Assembly (NCBI RefSeq): GCF_008704855.1
Contig: NZ_CP023691.1
Span: forward strand, 4,526,001 to 4,590,000
DNA: 64,000 bases
Direction: 5' to 3'
Source: Streptomyces platensis
GTDB lineage: Bacteria; Actinomycetota; Actinomycetes; Streptomycetales; Streptomycetaceae
Shown here: positions 1 through 9,277 of the stretch, piece by piece
Layout of the letters: every line of letters begins with the position of its first letter
Position numbering within the stretch: position 1 is the stretch's first letter
The notes under the pieces: generated by a model
Databases searched by the model: none
What the model saw: only the letters and a program-made list of their open reading frames with translations
What the model was told of the DNA's origin: nothing
Made by a program: the position numbers and the translations under genes

Positions 1-2
1 GC

Positions 3-1286
3 GGGCTGCTGCTCACGGGGGTGGCGGTGCCGGTGCTGTCCGGTGCGCTGGCCCGCCGTGTGGAGCGCCGGCTGGCGCCCGCCCGCGGACGGCTCGCCAC
101 CAGGGTCGTCGATGTGCTCACCGGTACTGCCGAGTTGACGGTGGCCGGCGCCCTGGGGGCCCGTACGGAGTCGGTGCGGCGCGCGGACCGGGAGCTGACC
201 CGGATCGCCTCCCGCTCGGCCACCGTGGCCGGGACCGGCGCCGGGCTGTCGGCGCTGCTGTGCGGGCTGACGGTCGCGGCGTCGGCGGTGGCCGGTGTCC
301 AGGCCGTGCACGCGGGCCGGCTGACGGGGGTGGCGCTGGCGGTCGTCGTGCTGACGCCGCTGGCCGCGTTCGAGGCCGTGGCGGGGCTGCCGCTCGCCGT
401 CCAGTACCGTCGGCGCACCCGGCACGCCGCCGAGCGGGTCTTCGAGGTGCTGGACGCGCCGGAGCCGGTGTCCGAGCCGGTCACCCCGGCCGCCGCTCCC
501 ACGACGCCGTTCCCGCTGGCCGTACGGGAGCTGACCGCGCGCCACCCGGGACAGCACCGCCCGGCGCTGGACGGCATCGGCTTCACCCTGACGGCCGGGC
601 ACCGGCTCGCCGTCGTGGGCGCGTCCGGCTCCGGGAAGACCACACTGGCGCAGGTGCTGCTGCGCTTCCTGGACGAGGAGTCGGGCACCTACACGCTGGG
701 CGGCACGGCCGCTCGGGAGATGGCCGGTGACGCGGTGCGGCGGCTGGTGGGGCTGTGTGCGCAGGACGCGCACCTCTTCGACAGCTCGCTGCGGGAGAAC
801 CTCAGGCTCGCCCGCCCGGAGGGGCGGGGTGCCGCGGACGCCGACCAGGACCTGTGGGAGGCGCTCGGCCGGGCGCGGCTCGCGGACTGGGTGCGCGGGC
901 TGCCCGCCGGGCTGGACACCATGATCGGGGAGCGCGGCGCCCGGCTGTCCGGTGGCCAGCGGCAGCGGCTGGCGCTGGCCCGTGCGCTGCTCGCGGACTT
1001 CCCGGTGCTCGTCCTGGACGAGCCCGCCGAGCATCTCGACCTGGCCACCGCCGACGCACTGACCGCCGATCTGCTGACCGCGACCGAAGGCCGTACGACG
1101 GTCCTGATCACCCACCGGCTCACCGGCCTCGACGCCGTCGACGAGGTGCTGGTCCTGGACGGCGGGCGGGCCGTGCAGCGCGGGACGTACGCGGAGCTGG
1201 CCGCGGCCGACGGCCCGTTCCGGCGGATGCTGGAGCGCGAGCGGGCGGTGGACGCGGCATACGGCGAGGCCCAGCCGGTGGGGTAG
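3..1286 (+). CDS. cydCD: Thiol/heme ABC exporter, CydC-type half (C-terminal part, 5' truncated by window)
   Basis: The frame is open from the left edge, so the gene begins upstream. The visible part has the end of a membrane domain (hydrophobic stretches over roughly the first 120 residues) followed by a full ABC ATPase: Walker A GASGSGKTT, a signature LSGGQRQRL, and Walker B VLVLDEP followed by a switch His in ITHRL. CydC/CydD-type exporters move cysteine/glutathione (and probably heme) to the periplasmic side and are needed for cytochrome bd assembly; in Streptomyces CydD and CydC are commonly fused and follow cydAB. The kinase gene 136 bp downstream fits a respiration/redox locus. The CydCD identity is inferred from the domain order and neighbours; a different lipid or drug exporter is possible. 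Confidence 0.75.
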   Translation, partial: GLLLTGVAVPVLSGALARRVERRLAPARGRLATRVVDVLTGTAELTVAGALGARTESVRRADRELTRIASRSATVAGTGAGLSALLCGLTVAASAVAGVQAVHAGRLTGVALAVVVLTPLAAFEAVAGLPLAVQYRRRTRHAAERVFEVLDAPEPVSEPVTPAAAPTTPFPLAVRELTARHPGQHRPALDGIGFTLTAGHRLAVVGASGSGKTTLAQVLLRFLDEESGTYTLGGTAAREMAGDAVRRLVGLCAQDAHLFDSSLRENLRLARPEGRGAADADQDLWEALGRARLADWVRGLPAGLDTMIGERGARLSGGQRQRLALARALLADFPVLVLDEPAEHLDLATADALTADLLTATEGRTTVLITHRLTGLDAVDEVLVLDGGRAVQRGTYAELAAADGPFRRMLERERAVDAAYGEAQPVG

Positions 1287-1410
1287 CGCCGGGGCCGGGC
1301 GGCGGGGAGCGGAGGCCGGCCCGTCGCCCGCGGGGGCCGGCCGGTGGCGTGCAGGGGCCGGCCGACAGCCGCGTACGCAAACTGGACTTTCCCCGGAAAA
1401 CTGCCCTTAT

Positions 1411-1416
1411 TAGGCT
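1411..1416 (+). promoter_or_regulatory. Candidate -10 element for a leaderless start
   Basis: TAGGCT lies 6 nt before the ATG at 1423, the spacing expected when transcription starts at the start codon. There is no Shine-Dalgarno sequence in front of that ATG. No convincing -35 is seen. Confidence 0.4.
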
Positions 1417-1422
1417 CATGGC

Positions 1423-3180
1423 ATGGCAGCCACGGCAGGACCACCCCCCTCAGACCCCAGGGACCTCGGGAGCGGTGGCCCGGGTGCGGTCCCCGACCCC
1501 ATGGACGCCGCCACCGAGGCGACCCGCAGTCTGCGTGGTCTGTCGACCGAGCTGACCGCCCGGGTGCCGCAGTTGCTGGAGGCGATGCGCACGGTCGGCG
1601 CGGGGCTCGATCTGCACAGCACCCTCGACCGGATCGTGGCGACCGCCGCCGAGCTCGCCGACGCCCGCTATGCGGCGATCGGGATCATCGACGAGGCCCG
1701 CGAGGGGCTGTCGGACTTCGTGACGTACGGCGTGACCGCGCAGCAGCACGAACGGATCGGCGCGCTGCCCGACGGCCACAAGGGGCTGCTGGGTGCCCTC
1801 ATCCACGACCCCAAGCCGCTGCGCCTCGACGACCTCACGAAGGACGCCCGCTCGGCCGGTTTCCCGCCGGGGCACCCGCCGATGCGGACGTTCCTCGGGG
1901 TGCCGATCCGCGTCCAGGGCGACATCTTCGGCAACCTCTATCTGACGGAGAAGCGCGACGGCGGGGTGTTCAGCGACGAGGACCTGCACATGGTGCGGGT
2001 GCTGGCCACCGAGGCCGGGATCGCGATCGGCAACGCCCGGCTGTACGCGGCGACCCGGCAGCGGGAGCGGTGGATCGACGGCTCCGTGGCGGTGACCACC
2101 GAACTCCTCGCCGGCAGCGATGTGGACGATGCGCTCGCCGTGGTTGCCGAGCAGGCCCGGAAGCTGGCGGACTCGGCGGCCGGCATCGTGCTGCTGCCCG
2201 ATGAGGAGGGCGGCCTGGAGATCGTCGCGGTGTCGGCCGACGAGCCCGCCGGGATCATGGGGACGCAGATCCCGACCGACAGCCCGGTGGTGGAACAACT
2301 CCTCGCCGGGGAGCCGGTGTTCGTGGACGACTCGGCCACCGATCCGCGCATGGTCACCGATATCGCGCAGCGCTTCGGCCCCAGCATGATGCTGCCGCTC
2401 AAGAGCGGCGGCCGGGTGCTGGGCACCCTCGCGACCCCGCGGTCCCGGGGTGCCCGCCCGTTCACCGCCGCGGAACGGACGCTGGCCACCCAGTTCGCGG
2501 CGCAGGCCGCACTGGCGCTGGTGCTGGCCGACGCCCAGCGCGACCGCGAGCGGCTCGCCGTCTACGAGGACCGCGACCGGATCGCCCGTGACCTGCACGA
2601 TCTCGTGATCCAGCGGCTGTTCGCGACGGGCATGATCCTGGAGAGCGCACAGCGCCGGACCATCGTGCCGGAGGTGTCCCAGGGCGTCGGCAAGGCCGTC
2701 GACGAGCTGGATGTGACCATCCAGGAGATCCGCACCGCGATCTTCGCCCTCCAACAGGGCCCGGCCGAGGCGCCGTCCGGGCTGCGGACCCGGGTGCTGC
2801 GCGAGATCGGCACCGCCGCCGTACCGCTCGGCTTCCAGCCCTCGGCCCACTTCGTGGGCCCGGTCGACACCCGGGTCGGCGAGCTGACCGGCAAGAACCT
2901 GATCGCCGCACTGCGGGAGGCGCTGTCGAACGCCTTCCGGCACGCCCAGGCCTCCCGGATCGAGGTCGTCGTCGATGCCACGATCCGGCTCCCGGACGGC
3001 ACCGACGGCGTCCGTCTTACCGTCGCCGACGACGGCATCGGCATCCCGGACAGCGGCCGCCGCAGTGGCCTCAAGAACCTCGCCAACCGCGCGGAGGCGC
3101 TGGGCGGCTCCAGCACATACGGCCCGGGGCTGGGCGAGGGCGGCACGGGCACGATGGTGCGGTGGCAGGCGCCGCTGTAA
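1423..3180 (+). CDS. GAF-GAF sensor histidine kinase (DevS/DosS-like)
   Basis: A 585-residue soluble kinase without membrane segments. It has two GAF domains (about residues 55-205 and 225-370), then a HisKA_3 dimerisation helix with the phospho-acceptor His392 in DLHDLVIQR, and a HATPase_c domain with an N box (REALSNAFRHA) and G box (DDGIGIPDSG). This is the DevS/DosS architecture, whose GAF domains bind heme or other ligands and sense oxygen, NO or redox state. The position directly after cydCD supports a redox/respiration role. No response regulator gene is adjacent, so the partner is elsewhere. The ATG at 1423 has no ribosome site and is preceded by a -10-like hexamer, suggesting leaderless translation; Met27 (1501) is an alternative. 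Confidence 0.85.
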   Translation: MAATAGPPPSDPRDLGSGGPGAVPDPMDAATEATRSLRGLSTELTARVPQLLEAMRTVGAGLDLHSTLDRIVATAAELADARYAAIGIIDEAREGLSDFVTYGVTAQQHERIGALPDGHKGLLGALIHDPKPLRLDDLTKDARSAGFPPGHPPMRTFLGVPIRVQGDIFGNLYLTEKRDGGVFSDEDLHMVRVLATEAGIAIGNARLYAATRQRERWIDGSVAVTTELLAGSDVDDALAVVAEQARKLADSAAGIVLLPDEEGGLEIVAVSADEPAGIMGTQIPTDSPVVEQLLAGEPVFVDDSATDPRMVTDIAQRFGPSMMLPLKSGGRVLGTLATPRSRGARPFTAAERTLATQFAAQAALALVLADAQRDRERLAVYEDRDRIARDLHDLVIQRLFATGMILESAQRRTIVPEVSQGVGKAVDELDVTIQEIRTAIFALQQGPAEAPSGLRTRVLREIGTAAVPLGFQPSAHFVGPVDTRVGELTGKNLIAALREALSNAFRHAQASRIEVVVDATIRLPDGTDGVRLTVADDGIGIPDSGRRSGLKNLANRAEALGGSSTYGPGLGEGGTGTMVRWQAPL

Positions 3181-3214
3181 GACGGCACAGGGCCGGTCCG
3201 GAATCCGACACCCC

Positions 3215-4141
3215 CTAGAGGTGGCCGTCCTGAAGGATCCGCTCGATGACCGCCGCGACACCGTCGTCGTTGTTGGACGCCGTACGGCGCGTCGTGGCGG
3301 CCAGCACATCCGGGTGCGCGTTGGCCATGGCGTACGAGGTGCCGGCCCAGGACAGCATCGCTATGTCGTTCGGCATGTCCCCGAAGGCGACGACCTCCTC
3401 CGGCGCGATACCGCGCTCCGCACAGCAGCGGGCCAGGGTGCCGGCCTTGCTCACGCCGGGCCCGCTGATCTCCAGGAGGGCGGTGGGGCTGGACCGGGTG
3501 AAGGTCGCAAGATCGCCCGCCGCCGTATGGGCCAGGGCGAGGAAGGCGTCGGGGTCCAGCTCGGGGTGGTGCGCGAGCAGCTTGATCACGGGCTGGTCGG
3601 GGAAGGCGGGGGCGCTGCCGCCGTCCGGACCGTCCGGCTCGGTGTCCTCCGGGCCCAGCGGCGGGACGAAGTCGTCGGCGAGCAGCTTCTCCGCCGGGGC
3701 GACGACCGCGGCCGGATCGAGGAGCAGCGGCGGGTACTGCGGCTCGTAGTGGATGCCGCCGGTCCGCTCGACCGCGAAGGAGGTGCCGGGCGCGGCGCTG
3801 CGCAGCGCGTCCACGACCTGGCGGGCGGTGGTCCGCTCCAGCGGGCTGACCTCGACGATCCGGCCGCCGCGGTGCAGATCGACGACGGCCGCGCCGTTGG
3901 CGCAGATCGCCAGGCCGTGGCCGTGCACATGGTCGCTGACCACGCCCATCCAGCGGGCCGGGCGTCCGGTGACGAAGAAGACCTCCAGGCCGGCCCGCTC
4001 CGCGGCGGCGAGCGCGGCGATCGTGCGGTCGGAGACCGTCTTGTCGTCGTGCAGCAGGGTGCCGTCGAGATCGGTGGCGATCAGCCGGGGCGTCACGGCC
4101 GTTTCGGGCGCCCGGGACGGTGGGGCGGAGGCTTCAGTCAC
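3215..4141 (-). CDS. HAD-superfamily hydrolase, Cof type
   Basis: A 308-residue phosphatase. Motif I is DLDGTLL near residue 25 (both catalytic Asp present), motif II is the FFVTGR segment, and motifs III/IV are the Lys region and GDMPNDIAML near the C-terminus, with a C2-type cap between. Cof-like HADs dephosphorylate sugar phosphates and small phosphometabolites, so the substrate cannot be told from sequence. The reading frame stays open 258 bp further upstream, but the upstream part has no protein-like composition, so the GTG at 4141 just before the DLDGT block is preferred. It converges with the kinase gene (34 bp between stops). A second Cof-type paralogue lies at 27261-28091. Confidence 0.85.
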   Translation of the reverse strand: MTEASAPPSRAPETAVTPRLIATDLDGTLLHDDKTVSDRTIAALAAAERAGLEVFFVTGRPARWMGVVSDHVHGHGLAICANGAAVVDLHRGGRIVEVSPLERTTARQVVDALRSAAPGTSFAVERTGGIHYEPQYPPLLLDPAAVVAPAEKLLADDFVPPLGPEDTEPDGPDGGSAPAFPDQPVIKLLAHHPELDPDAFLALAHTAAGDLATFTRSSPTALLEISGPGVSKAGTLARCCAERGIAPEEVVAFGDMPNDIAMLSWAGTSYAMANAHPDVLAATTRRTASNNDDGVAAVIERILQDGHL

Positions 4142-4286
4142 GGGGCCATCTTCCCGTACCGCTGTGCACAGGGGTGCGGTGGGTTGCGCGCATGAGCCCG
4201 CGCGCCGCCGGTCCGGAGACGTACGGGCAGGTGGGCGGAGCTGTCCGGTGCACCGAGGGAGAATCGTCGGGTCCTTCGGACGGCCG

Positions 4287-4292
4287 TACGCT
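4287..4292 (+). promoter_or_regulatory. Candidate -10 element for a leaderless start
   Basis: TACGCT followed by 6 nt and the ATG at 4299. The only purine-rich stretch (GGAG) ends one base before the ATG, too near to act as a ribosome site. Confidence 0.4.
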
Positions 4293-4298
4293 CGGAGT

Positions 4299-5198
4299 AT
4301 GCGACTGAGCACCCTGATACTCCCCGTCCGCCGCTGGTCCGAAGGCGGGCGGGAGGTGTGGCAGCGCGCCGAGGAGCTGGGCTTCCACGCCGCGTACACC
4401 TATGACCACCTCTCGTGGCGGACCTTCCGCGACCGGACCTGGTTCGGCGCCGTGCCGACGCTGACCGCGGCGGCGGGAGTCACCTCCCGGATGCGCCTCG
4501 GCACCCTCGTCACCTCGCCGAACTTCCGGCACCCGGTCACCCTCGCCAAGGAACTGATCTCGCTCGACGACATCAGCGACGGCCGGATCACCCTCGGCGT
4601 CGGCGCCGGCGGCAATGGCTTCGACGCCACCGCGCTCGGCCAGGAGCCCTGGGCGCCGCGCGAACGCGCCGACCACTTCGGCGAGTTCGTCGCGCTGCTG
4701 GACCGGCTGCTGAGCGAGGACGTCGTCTCCCACGAGGGCGTGCACTACTCCGCGCACGAGGTGCGCAACATTCCCGGGTGTGTGCAGCGGCCGCGGCTGC
4801 CGTTCGCGGTGGCGGCCACCGGCCCGCGCGGGCTGAATCTGGCCGCCCGGTACGGCCAGGCCTGGGTGACGACCGGCGATCCCAAGGTGTCCAACGGGGG
4901 CGGCACCCCGGCGGAGTCGCACGAGGCGATCCGCGGGCAGTTCGAGCGGCTGGGGAAGGCCTGTGCCGACCAGGGCCGCGAGGTCGCCGACCTACAGAAG
5001 ATCATGCTGACCGGCTTCACCCCGGACCGCCCGCTGGACTCCGTGGACGCCTTCGTCGACTTCGCCGGCCACCACGCCGAGCTCGGCATCGACGAACTGG
5101 TCCTCCACTGGCCGATCGCCGATTCGCTCTTCGAGGCCGATGTCGCGGTCTTCGAGCGGATCGCCACGGAGGGGTTGGCGCAACTGGCCGCCCGGTAG
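4299..5198 (+). CDS. LLM-class F420-dependent oxidoreductase
   Basis: A 299-residue luciferase-like monooxygenase TIM barrel. The start MRLSTLILP, the AEELGF helix, the early DH motif in YDHLSW, and the segment DDISDGRITLGVGAGG are typical of the coenzyme-F420-dependent LLM subgroup in actinobacteria. These enzymes transfer hydride between F420H2 and varied organic substrates, and the substrate is not predictable here. It is a single-gene unit divergent from the HAD hydrolase; the 157-bp gap holds both promoters. FMN instead of F420 as cofactor cannot be excluded. Confidence 0.85.
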   Translation: MRLSTLILPVRRWSEGGREVWQRAEELGFHAAYTYDHLSWRTFRDRTWFGAVPTLTAAAGVTSRMRLGTLVTSPNFRHPVTLAKELISLDDISDGRITLGVGAGGNGFDATALGQEPWAPRERADHFGEFVALLDRLLSEDVVSHEGVHYSAHEVRNIPGCVQRPRLPFAVAATGPRGLNLAARYGQAWVTTGDPKVSNGGGTPAESHEAIRGQFERLGKACADQGREVADLQKIMLTGFTPDRPLDSVDAFVDFAGHHAELGIDELVLHWPIADSLFEADVAVFERIATEGLAQLAAR

Positions 5199-5416
5199 AC
5201 GGCTCCCGGTTCGGCGCTCCCTACGGGGCCGGTGCGCCCCGCTCCTCCCGTGCGCCCGACGCGCCGGGCCGTCCCCTGGCCTGGGCTTTACCCCGCATAT
5301 AGCCCTGAAGAGGGAGAATCGGGACAGCGGCGCAGTGGGCCGCACGCGATGCGCGGCGCAAAGACGGCGCGCGGGCGGTCGGCGCACTGCGCGAAGTGCG
5401 GCGTTGTGGAGGAGCC

Positions 5417-6316
5417 ATGGCACAGACCCGATTCGCCCCGGATCGCGGGCTGACCTCACGCATGGTCACGACGATGTTCTTCATCGGACTGCTCTACGTC
5501 GTGGTCGTCGGCGTGCTGGTGGTGCTGCTCAAGGGCGCCTGGGTGGTGGTGCTGGTGATCGCCGGTGCCCTGTTCATCGCGCAGTTCTGGTTCAGCGACC
5601 GGATCGCGGCATTCAGCATGGGCGCGCGTGAGGTCACCCCGGAGCAGGCGCCCGAACTGCACGGCGCCGTCGACCGGCTGTGCGCGCTGGCCGACATGCC
5701 CAAGCCGCGGGTCGCGATCGCCGAGTCGGATGTGCCGAACGCGTTCGCCACCGGCCGTGGTCAGAAGAACTCGCTGGTGTGCGCCACCACGGGGCTGCTC
5801 CGGCGGCTGGAGCCGGCCGAGCTGGAGGGGGTGCTGGCCCACGAGCTCTCGCATGTCGCGCACCGCGATGTCGCCGTGATGACCATCGCCTCGTTCCTCG
5901 GCGTATTGGCCGGGATCATCACCCGGGCCGCCCTGTGGAGCGGTATCGGCCGCAACAACCGCGACCAGAACGCGGCCATCGCCGTGCTCATCGTGACCGC
6001 CGTCAGTGTGGTCGTCTACGCGATCAGCTTCCTGCTGACCCGGCTGCTGTCCCGTTACCGCGAGCTGTCCGCCGACCGGGCCGCCGCCCTGCTGACCGGC
6101 CGGCCGTCCGCACTGGCCGCCGCGCTGACCAAGGTCACCGGCCAGATGGCGAGGATCCCGACCGAAGATCTGCGCAAGGCCCAGCCGTTCAACGCCTTCT
6201 ACTTCGCCCCCGCGTTCAACAAGGAGAGCTTCAGCAGGCTGCTGTCCTCCCACCCGACGCTGGAACAGCGGCTGGACCAGCTGGCCCGGATCTCGACAGA
6301 GCTGGGGCGGGCGTGA
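5417..6316 (+). CDS. htpX: Zinc metalloprotease HtpX (M48)
   Basis: A 299-residue integral membrane protease. Two N-terminal membrane helices (about residues 16-38 and 40-58) precede the zinc site HELSH (142-146); two more helices (about 153-175 and 190-212) are followed by the third-ligand region with ELSADRAAA. HtpX degrades misfolded membrane proteins at the cytoplasmic face. The ATG at 5417 follows a good GGAGGAG ribosome site; an in-frame ATG 21 bp earlier is less likely. It is followed 65 bp later by pspAB, a conserved Streptomyces pair tied to the phage-shock/membrane-stress response. Confidence 0.93.
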   Translation: MAQTRFAPDRGLTSRMVTTMFFIGLLYVVVVGVLVVLLKGAWVVVLVIAGALFIAQFWFSDRIAAFSMGAREVTPEQAPELHGAVDRLCALADMPKPRVAIAESDVPNAFATGRGQKNSLVCATTGLLRRLEPAELEGVLAHELSHVAHRDVAVMTIASFLGVLAGIITRAALWSGIGRNNRDQNAAIAVLIVTAVSVVVYAISFLLTRLLSRYRELSADRAAALLTGRPSALAAALTKVTGQMARIPTEDLRKAQPFNAFYFAPAFNKESFSRLLSSHPTLEQRLDQLARISTELGRA

Positions 6317-6381
6317 GGCGTGGTGTGCGTGGGGTCCCGCTGGCGACCGGCCGGCCGTGACGATCAAGGAGTAAGCAGCAC

Positions 6382-6945
6382 ATGGGATTTCTGGACGCCA
6401 TCCTCGGCCGCAGCAAGCCGGTCCGCCCCGATCTCGACCAGCTTTTCGCGCTGCCGTCCGCCGCGGTGACCCTCCAGGCCGCCTCCGGTTTCGTCCCCAC
6501 CGGACGGGGGTCGGTGTGCTTCGCGAGCGTCGAGGGCGGGGCGTTCGCCCGTATCCAGGAGGAGGCACGGTCCCTGCTGGACGGCTCCGTGGAGTTCACC
6601 CAGGACGCGTACGGCTATACCTGGCTGCTCGTACGGCATCCGCCGGAGGACGTGGCGGGCCTGGTCAACGACCTGCATGCGGTCAACACATCCCTGGAGG
6701 AGGCGGGCTTCGGCCCCCAGCTGCTGTGTTCGCTGGTCGGCTTCCGGGAGGAGCAGCAGCGGTCGCTGGCGCTGGTCTACCTCTACAAGCGCGGCACGTT
6801 CTACCCCTTCGCGCCACAGCGGGAGGGCGGCGAGAAGCGCGACAACCCGCTTGAACTCCAGGTGCGGGCGATGCTCGGGGACGATCTGACGATCGAGAAG
6901 GATCTGACGCGGTGGTTCCCGGTGTGGGGCGCGCCGGGGCTCTGA
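6382..6945 (+). CDS. pspAB: PspA-associated protein PspAB
   Basis: A 187-residue soluble protein beginning MGFLDAILGRSKPV, the typical start of the actinobacterial PspAB family, which is found next to htpX or pspA. No catalytic motif is visible. A clear AAGGAG ribosome site lies about 11 nt before the ATG. It sits 65 bp after htpX on the same strand and is probably cotranscribed, pointing to a role with the membrane protease in envelope stress. The biochemical function of the family is not established. Confidence 0.85.
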   Translation: MGFLDAILGRSKPVRPDLDQLFALPSAAVTLQAASGFVPTGRGSVCFASVEGGAFARIQEEARSLLDGSVEFTQDAYGYTWLLVRHPPEDVAGLVNDLHAVNTSLEEAGFGPQLLCSLVGFREEQQRSLALVYLYKRGTFYPFAPQREGGEKRDNPLELQVRAMLGDDLTIEKDLTRWFPVWGAPGL

Positions 6946-6967
6946 ACCGGGGCCTTCCGGGCGGTGG

Positions 6968-7510
6968 TCAGCCCGGGAATCGCAGGAAGGGGGCCGGTAC
7001 GCGGCTGGTGAGCCAGACCCCGTTGGCGCTGACCCGGAAGACATGGCCGGCGCGGTGCATGGCGCCCGCGTCGACGGTCAGGACCACGGGCTTGCCGCGG
7101 CGCGCGCCCACCCGGGTCGCGGTCTCGCGGTCCGGGGAGAGATGGACGGCATGCCGCGACATCGGCCGCAGCCCCTCCTCCCGTATGGCGGCCACACTGC
7201 GGGCCACTGTCCCGTGGAAGAGATGGGCGGGAGGCACGGCCGGCGGCAGATCGAGGTCGACCGGTACCGAATGGCCCTGGTTGGCGCGGATCCGGTCGCC
7301 GTCGAGGGCGTAACGCTGCTTGTCGCTGCCGGCTACCACGGCCGCCAACTCTTCCCGGGTGAAAGGGAATCCGTGCCGCGCGGCCGCGGCCATCAGCTCG
7401 GCGACGGACACCCAGCCCTGGGCGTCGAGGGTGATGCCGATCCGTTCCGGTTCATGGCGCAGATGCTTCGCCAGGTACTTCGAGAGGCGCACGGAGCGCT
7501 GGGTGTTCAT
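6968..7510 (-). CDS. kptA: RNA 2'-phosphotransferase (Tpt1/KptA)
   Basis: A 180-residue enzyme. It has the N-terminal winged-helix signature SKYLAKHLRH (Arg18-His19), the NAD-binding segment RANQGHS (75-81), HGT at 99-101 and the RHAVHLS block (119-125), all conserved in Tpt1/KptA. The family moves the splice-junction 2'-phosphate of RNA to NAD+, giving ADP-ribose 1'',2''-cyclic phosphate and nicotinamide. Bacteria have no known tRNA splicing that makes this substrate, so the real substrate (RNA repair product or ADP-ribosylation target) is open. It converges with pspAB, with 22 bp between stops. Confidence 0.9.
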   Translation of the reverse strand: MNTQRSVRLSKYLAKHLRHEPERIGITLDAQGWVSVAELMAAAARHGFPFTREELAAVVAGSDKQRYALDGDRIRANQGHSVPVDLDLPPAVPPAHLFHGTVARSVAAIREEGLRPMSRHAVHLSPDRETATRVGARRGKPVVLTVDAGAMHRAGHVFRVSANGVWLTSRVPAPFLRFPG

Positions 7511-7761
7511 GTCTCCAGAGTGCCGCGCAGGGGGTGGGGTGGCACCTGAATTCCCGTGGGGGTCCTGCGGCCGGGAGCTGTGGGGTTGGGAGTCCTGTGG
7601 CTGGGGCCCCGGAGTGGGGACCTGGAGTGGGGGCCCGGTGCCGGGAGCCTTGCCGCCGGGAGTCCGGTGGTCCTCCGGCGGGGCTCCCGGCGCGTCACTC
7701 CCCTTCGGGGCTGGTCGAGGCCATGGTCTGCGGCCCGGTCTCCGGCCTCGGGGGGGGGCCG

Positions 7762-8988
7762 TCAGGTGCTGCCCGCGTCACCCGCCGATGCGGTGCCGCA
7801 ACCGGTGCCGGCGCCGGTGGGGCTGCTGGTGCTGGTGCTCGGGCCTGTGTCGCCCGCCACCAGGGCGTCCATCGTGCGGGCCTGTACCTCCCGGTGTGCG
7901 GCGGCGGCGATGAAGGCGGCCGTGTTCTCCGTACCGACCAGGTCCCGCACGGCCTGCACTGCACCGGCGGGGAGCAGCACCGTCTCCGGGCCGGCTGTCG
8001 GCGCGGGCGCCGGGGCGGCCGCGGTACGGGGGTCCGCGACCGGCCCGGGGGCGGGCAGCGGGGCGGGCGGCAGGCCGGAAGCGGCCCGAGGCGTGGGGAC
8101 GCTCCCGGCCCCTGCCCCTGGTTCTGCTCCGGCTGCTGCCCCTGCCCCGGGCCCGGCCCCTGCACCAGCTGCTGCCCCGGCCCCTGCTCCCGCAGCCGTT
8201 CCGGTGGATCTCCGTGTCTCGGTCGGCAGTGCCTCGCTGAGGTGATGGCGCAGATAGCGGGTGGCCAGGGTGCGCATGGCGCGGGCGAGTTCGGCGTCGA
8301 TGGTCTGTTGGGCCAGGGGGCGCAGCCGGCGTACGAGGGTGGCGGCCTCCGCGGCCTCGGCCTCGGTGGGCGGGTGGTCCAGGAACTGCTGGAAGACATG
8401 CTCGGTGGTGAAGTCCAGGAAGCGGGCGGCGATGTGCTCGACCTGGCCGCGGACCTCCCGCAGATGTCTGGAGATCGCCGTCAACGGGACCCCGGCGGAG
8501 TGCAGTTCGGCGGCGACGGCGAGTTCCTGCGGGCTGGGGACGAGGAACTCGTCGTCCCGGCCGGGGATACGTTCCAGGACGCCCAGTTCGACGGCCTCGG
8601 CGAGCGCCGTCTCATCGGGGCTGCCCCCGAAGGCGGCGTACAGCTCGGTGCGGCTGACGCGGGACGCCTCCTCGTCGGTCCACGGCCCGTCGATCTCGGC
8701 GACCAGGCCCAGGACCCCGCCGAGGTCGCGGCCCGCGTCCCAGGCCTCAAGGAGTTCCTTGATGCTGGCGAGGGTGTAGCCGCGGTCCAGCAGATCGGCG
8801 ATCTGGCGCAGCCGGGCCAGATGGGCATCGCCGTAGACATTGGCCCGGCCGCGGCGTTCCGGGCGGGGAAGCAGACCGCGGTCCTGATAGGCGCGGATGG
8901 TGCGCACCGTGGCGCCGCTGAGGTGCGCCAAGTCCTCGATGCGGTACTCGGCGGTGCGGGTCTCGCCCGTGGGCGGCTGCTCGGTCAC
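7762..8988 (-). CDS. MerR-family transcriptional regulator with Ala/Gly-rich linker
   Basis: 408 residues. The N-terminal MerR winged helix (YRIEDLAHLSGATVRTIRAY, about residues 15-85) is followed by an alpha-helical effector-like region to about residue 250. Then comes a low-complexity Ala/Gly/Pro tract (about 265-320) and a short C-terminal segment. The start is the GTG at 8988, with AAGGAG 7 nt before it; the frame is open 57 bp further upstream but without a ribosome site. The ligand is unknown. The Ala/Gly tract is encoded by GC-rich near-repeats and may vary in length between strains. Upstream, a 12-bp palindrome GGCCACGTGGCC at 9031-9042 may be an operator. Confidence 0.8.
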   Translation of the reverse strand: MTEQPPTGETRTAEYRIEDLAHLSGATVRTIRAYQDRGLLPRPERRGRANVYGDAHLARLRQIADLLDRGYTLASIKELLEAWDAGRDLGGVLGLVAEIDGPWTDEEASRVSRTELYAAFGGSPDETALAEAVELGVLERIPGRDDEFLVPSPQELAVAAELHSAGVPLTAISRHLREVRGQVEHIAARFLDFTTEHVFQQFLDHPPTEAEAAEAATLVRRLRPLAQQTIDAELARAMRTLATRYLRHHLSEALPTETRRSTGTAAGAGAGAAAGAGAGPGAGAAAGAEPGAGAGSVPTPRAASGLPPAPLPAPGPVADPRTAAAPAPAPTAGPETVLLPAGAVQAVRDLVGTENTAAFIAAAAHREVQARTMDALVAGDTGPSTSTSSPTGAGTGCGTASAGDAGST

Positions 8989-9277
8989 TGCGGTGCTCCT
9001 TACGAGATGGCCGCGCGCTACGAGCCGGCCGGCCACGTGGCCCATCGCGCCCGCCCCGGCTCAGTGCGGCCGGGGAAGACGCCAAGCCGGCGCGACGGCC
9101 GTGCGCAGCGACCCTTCCTGCGAGGGATGGTACGGCCGCCCTCGGTACCGCGGATTCGCTGCGTCCAGCTCCCCCTCCGGACCGGGGCCGAGGCTCCGGC
9201 CCGGAGGCCAAGGGGCGGCGTAACGGCCGGACGGGACCCTGTGCCGGGAGCCCCCCCCGCACGCACCCCGCCGCTCC

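Noticed and set aside
1383..1400. DevR/DosR box upstream of the GAF kinase
   Set aside because: Only the GGACTTT half matches the 20-bp palindrome; the other half is too diverged to claim.
1450..3309. 619-codon open frame on the minus strand opposite the histidine kinase
   Set aside because: Shadow frame of a GC-rich gene: no domain, no ribosome site, biased His/Arg/Gly composition. The same applies to long frames opposite 9278-11212, 23735-25297, 42980-44449, 52281-53747 and 56000-57997.
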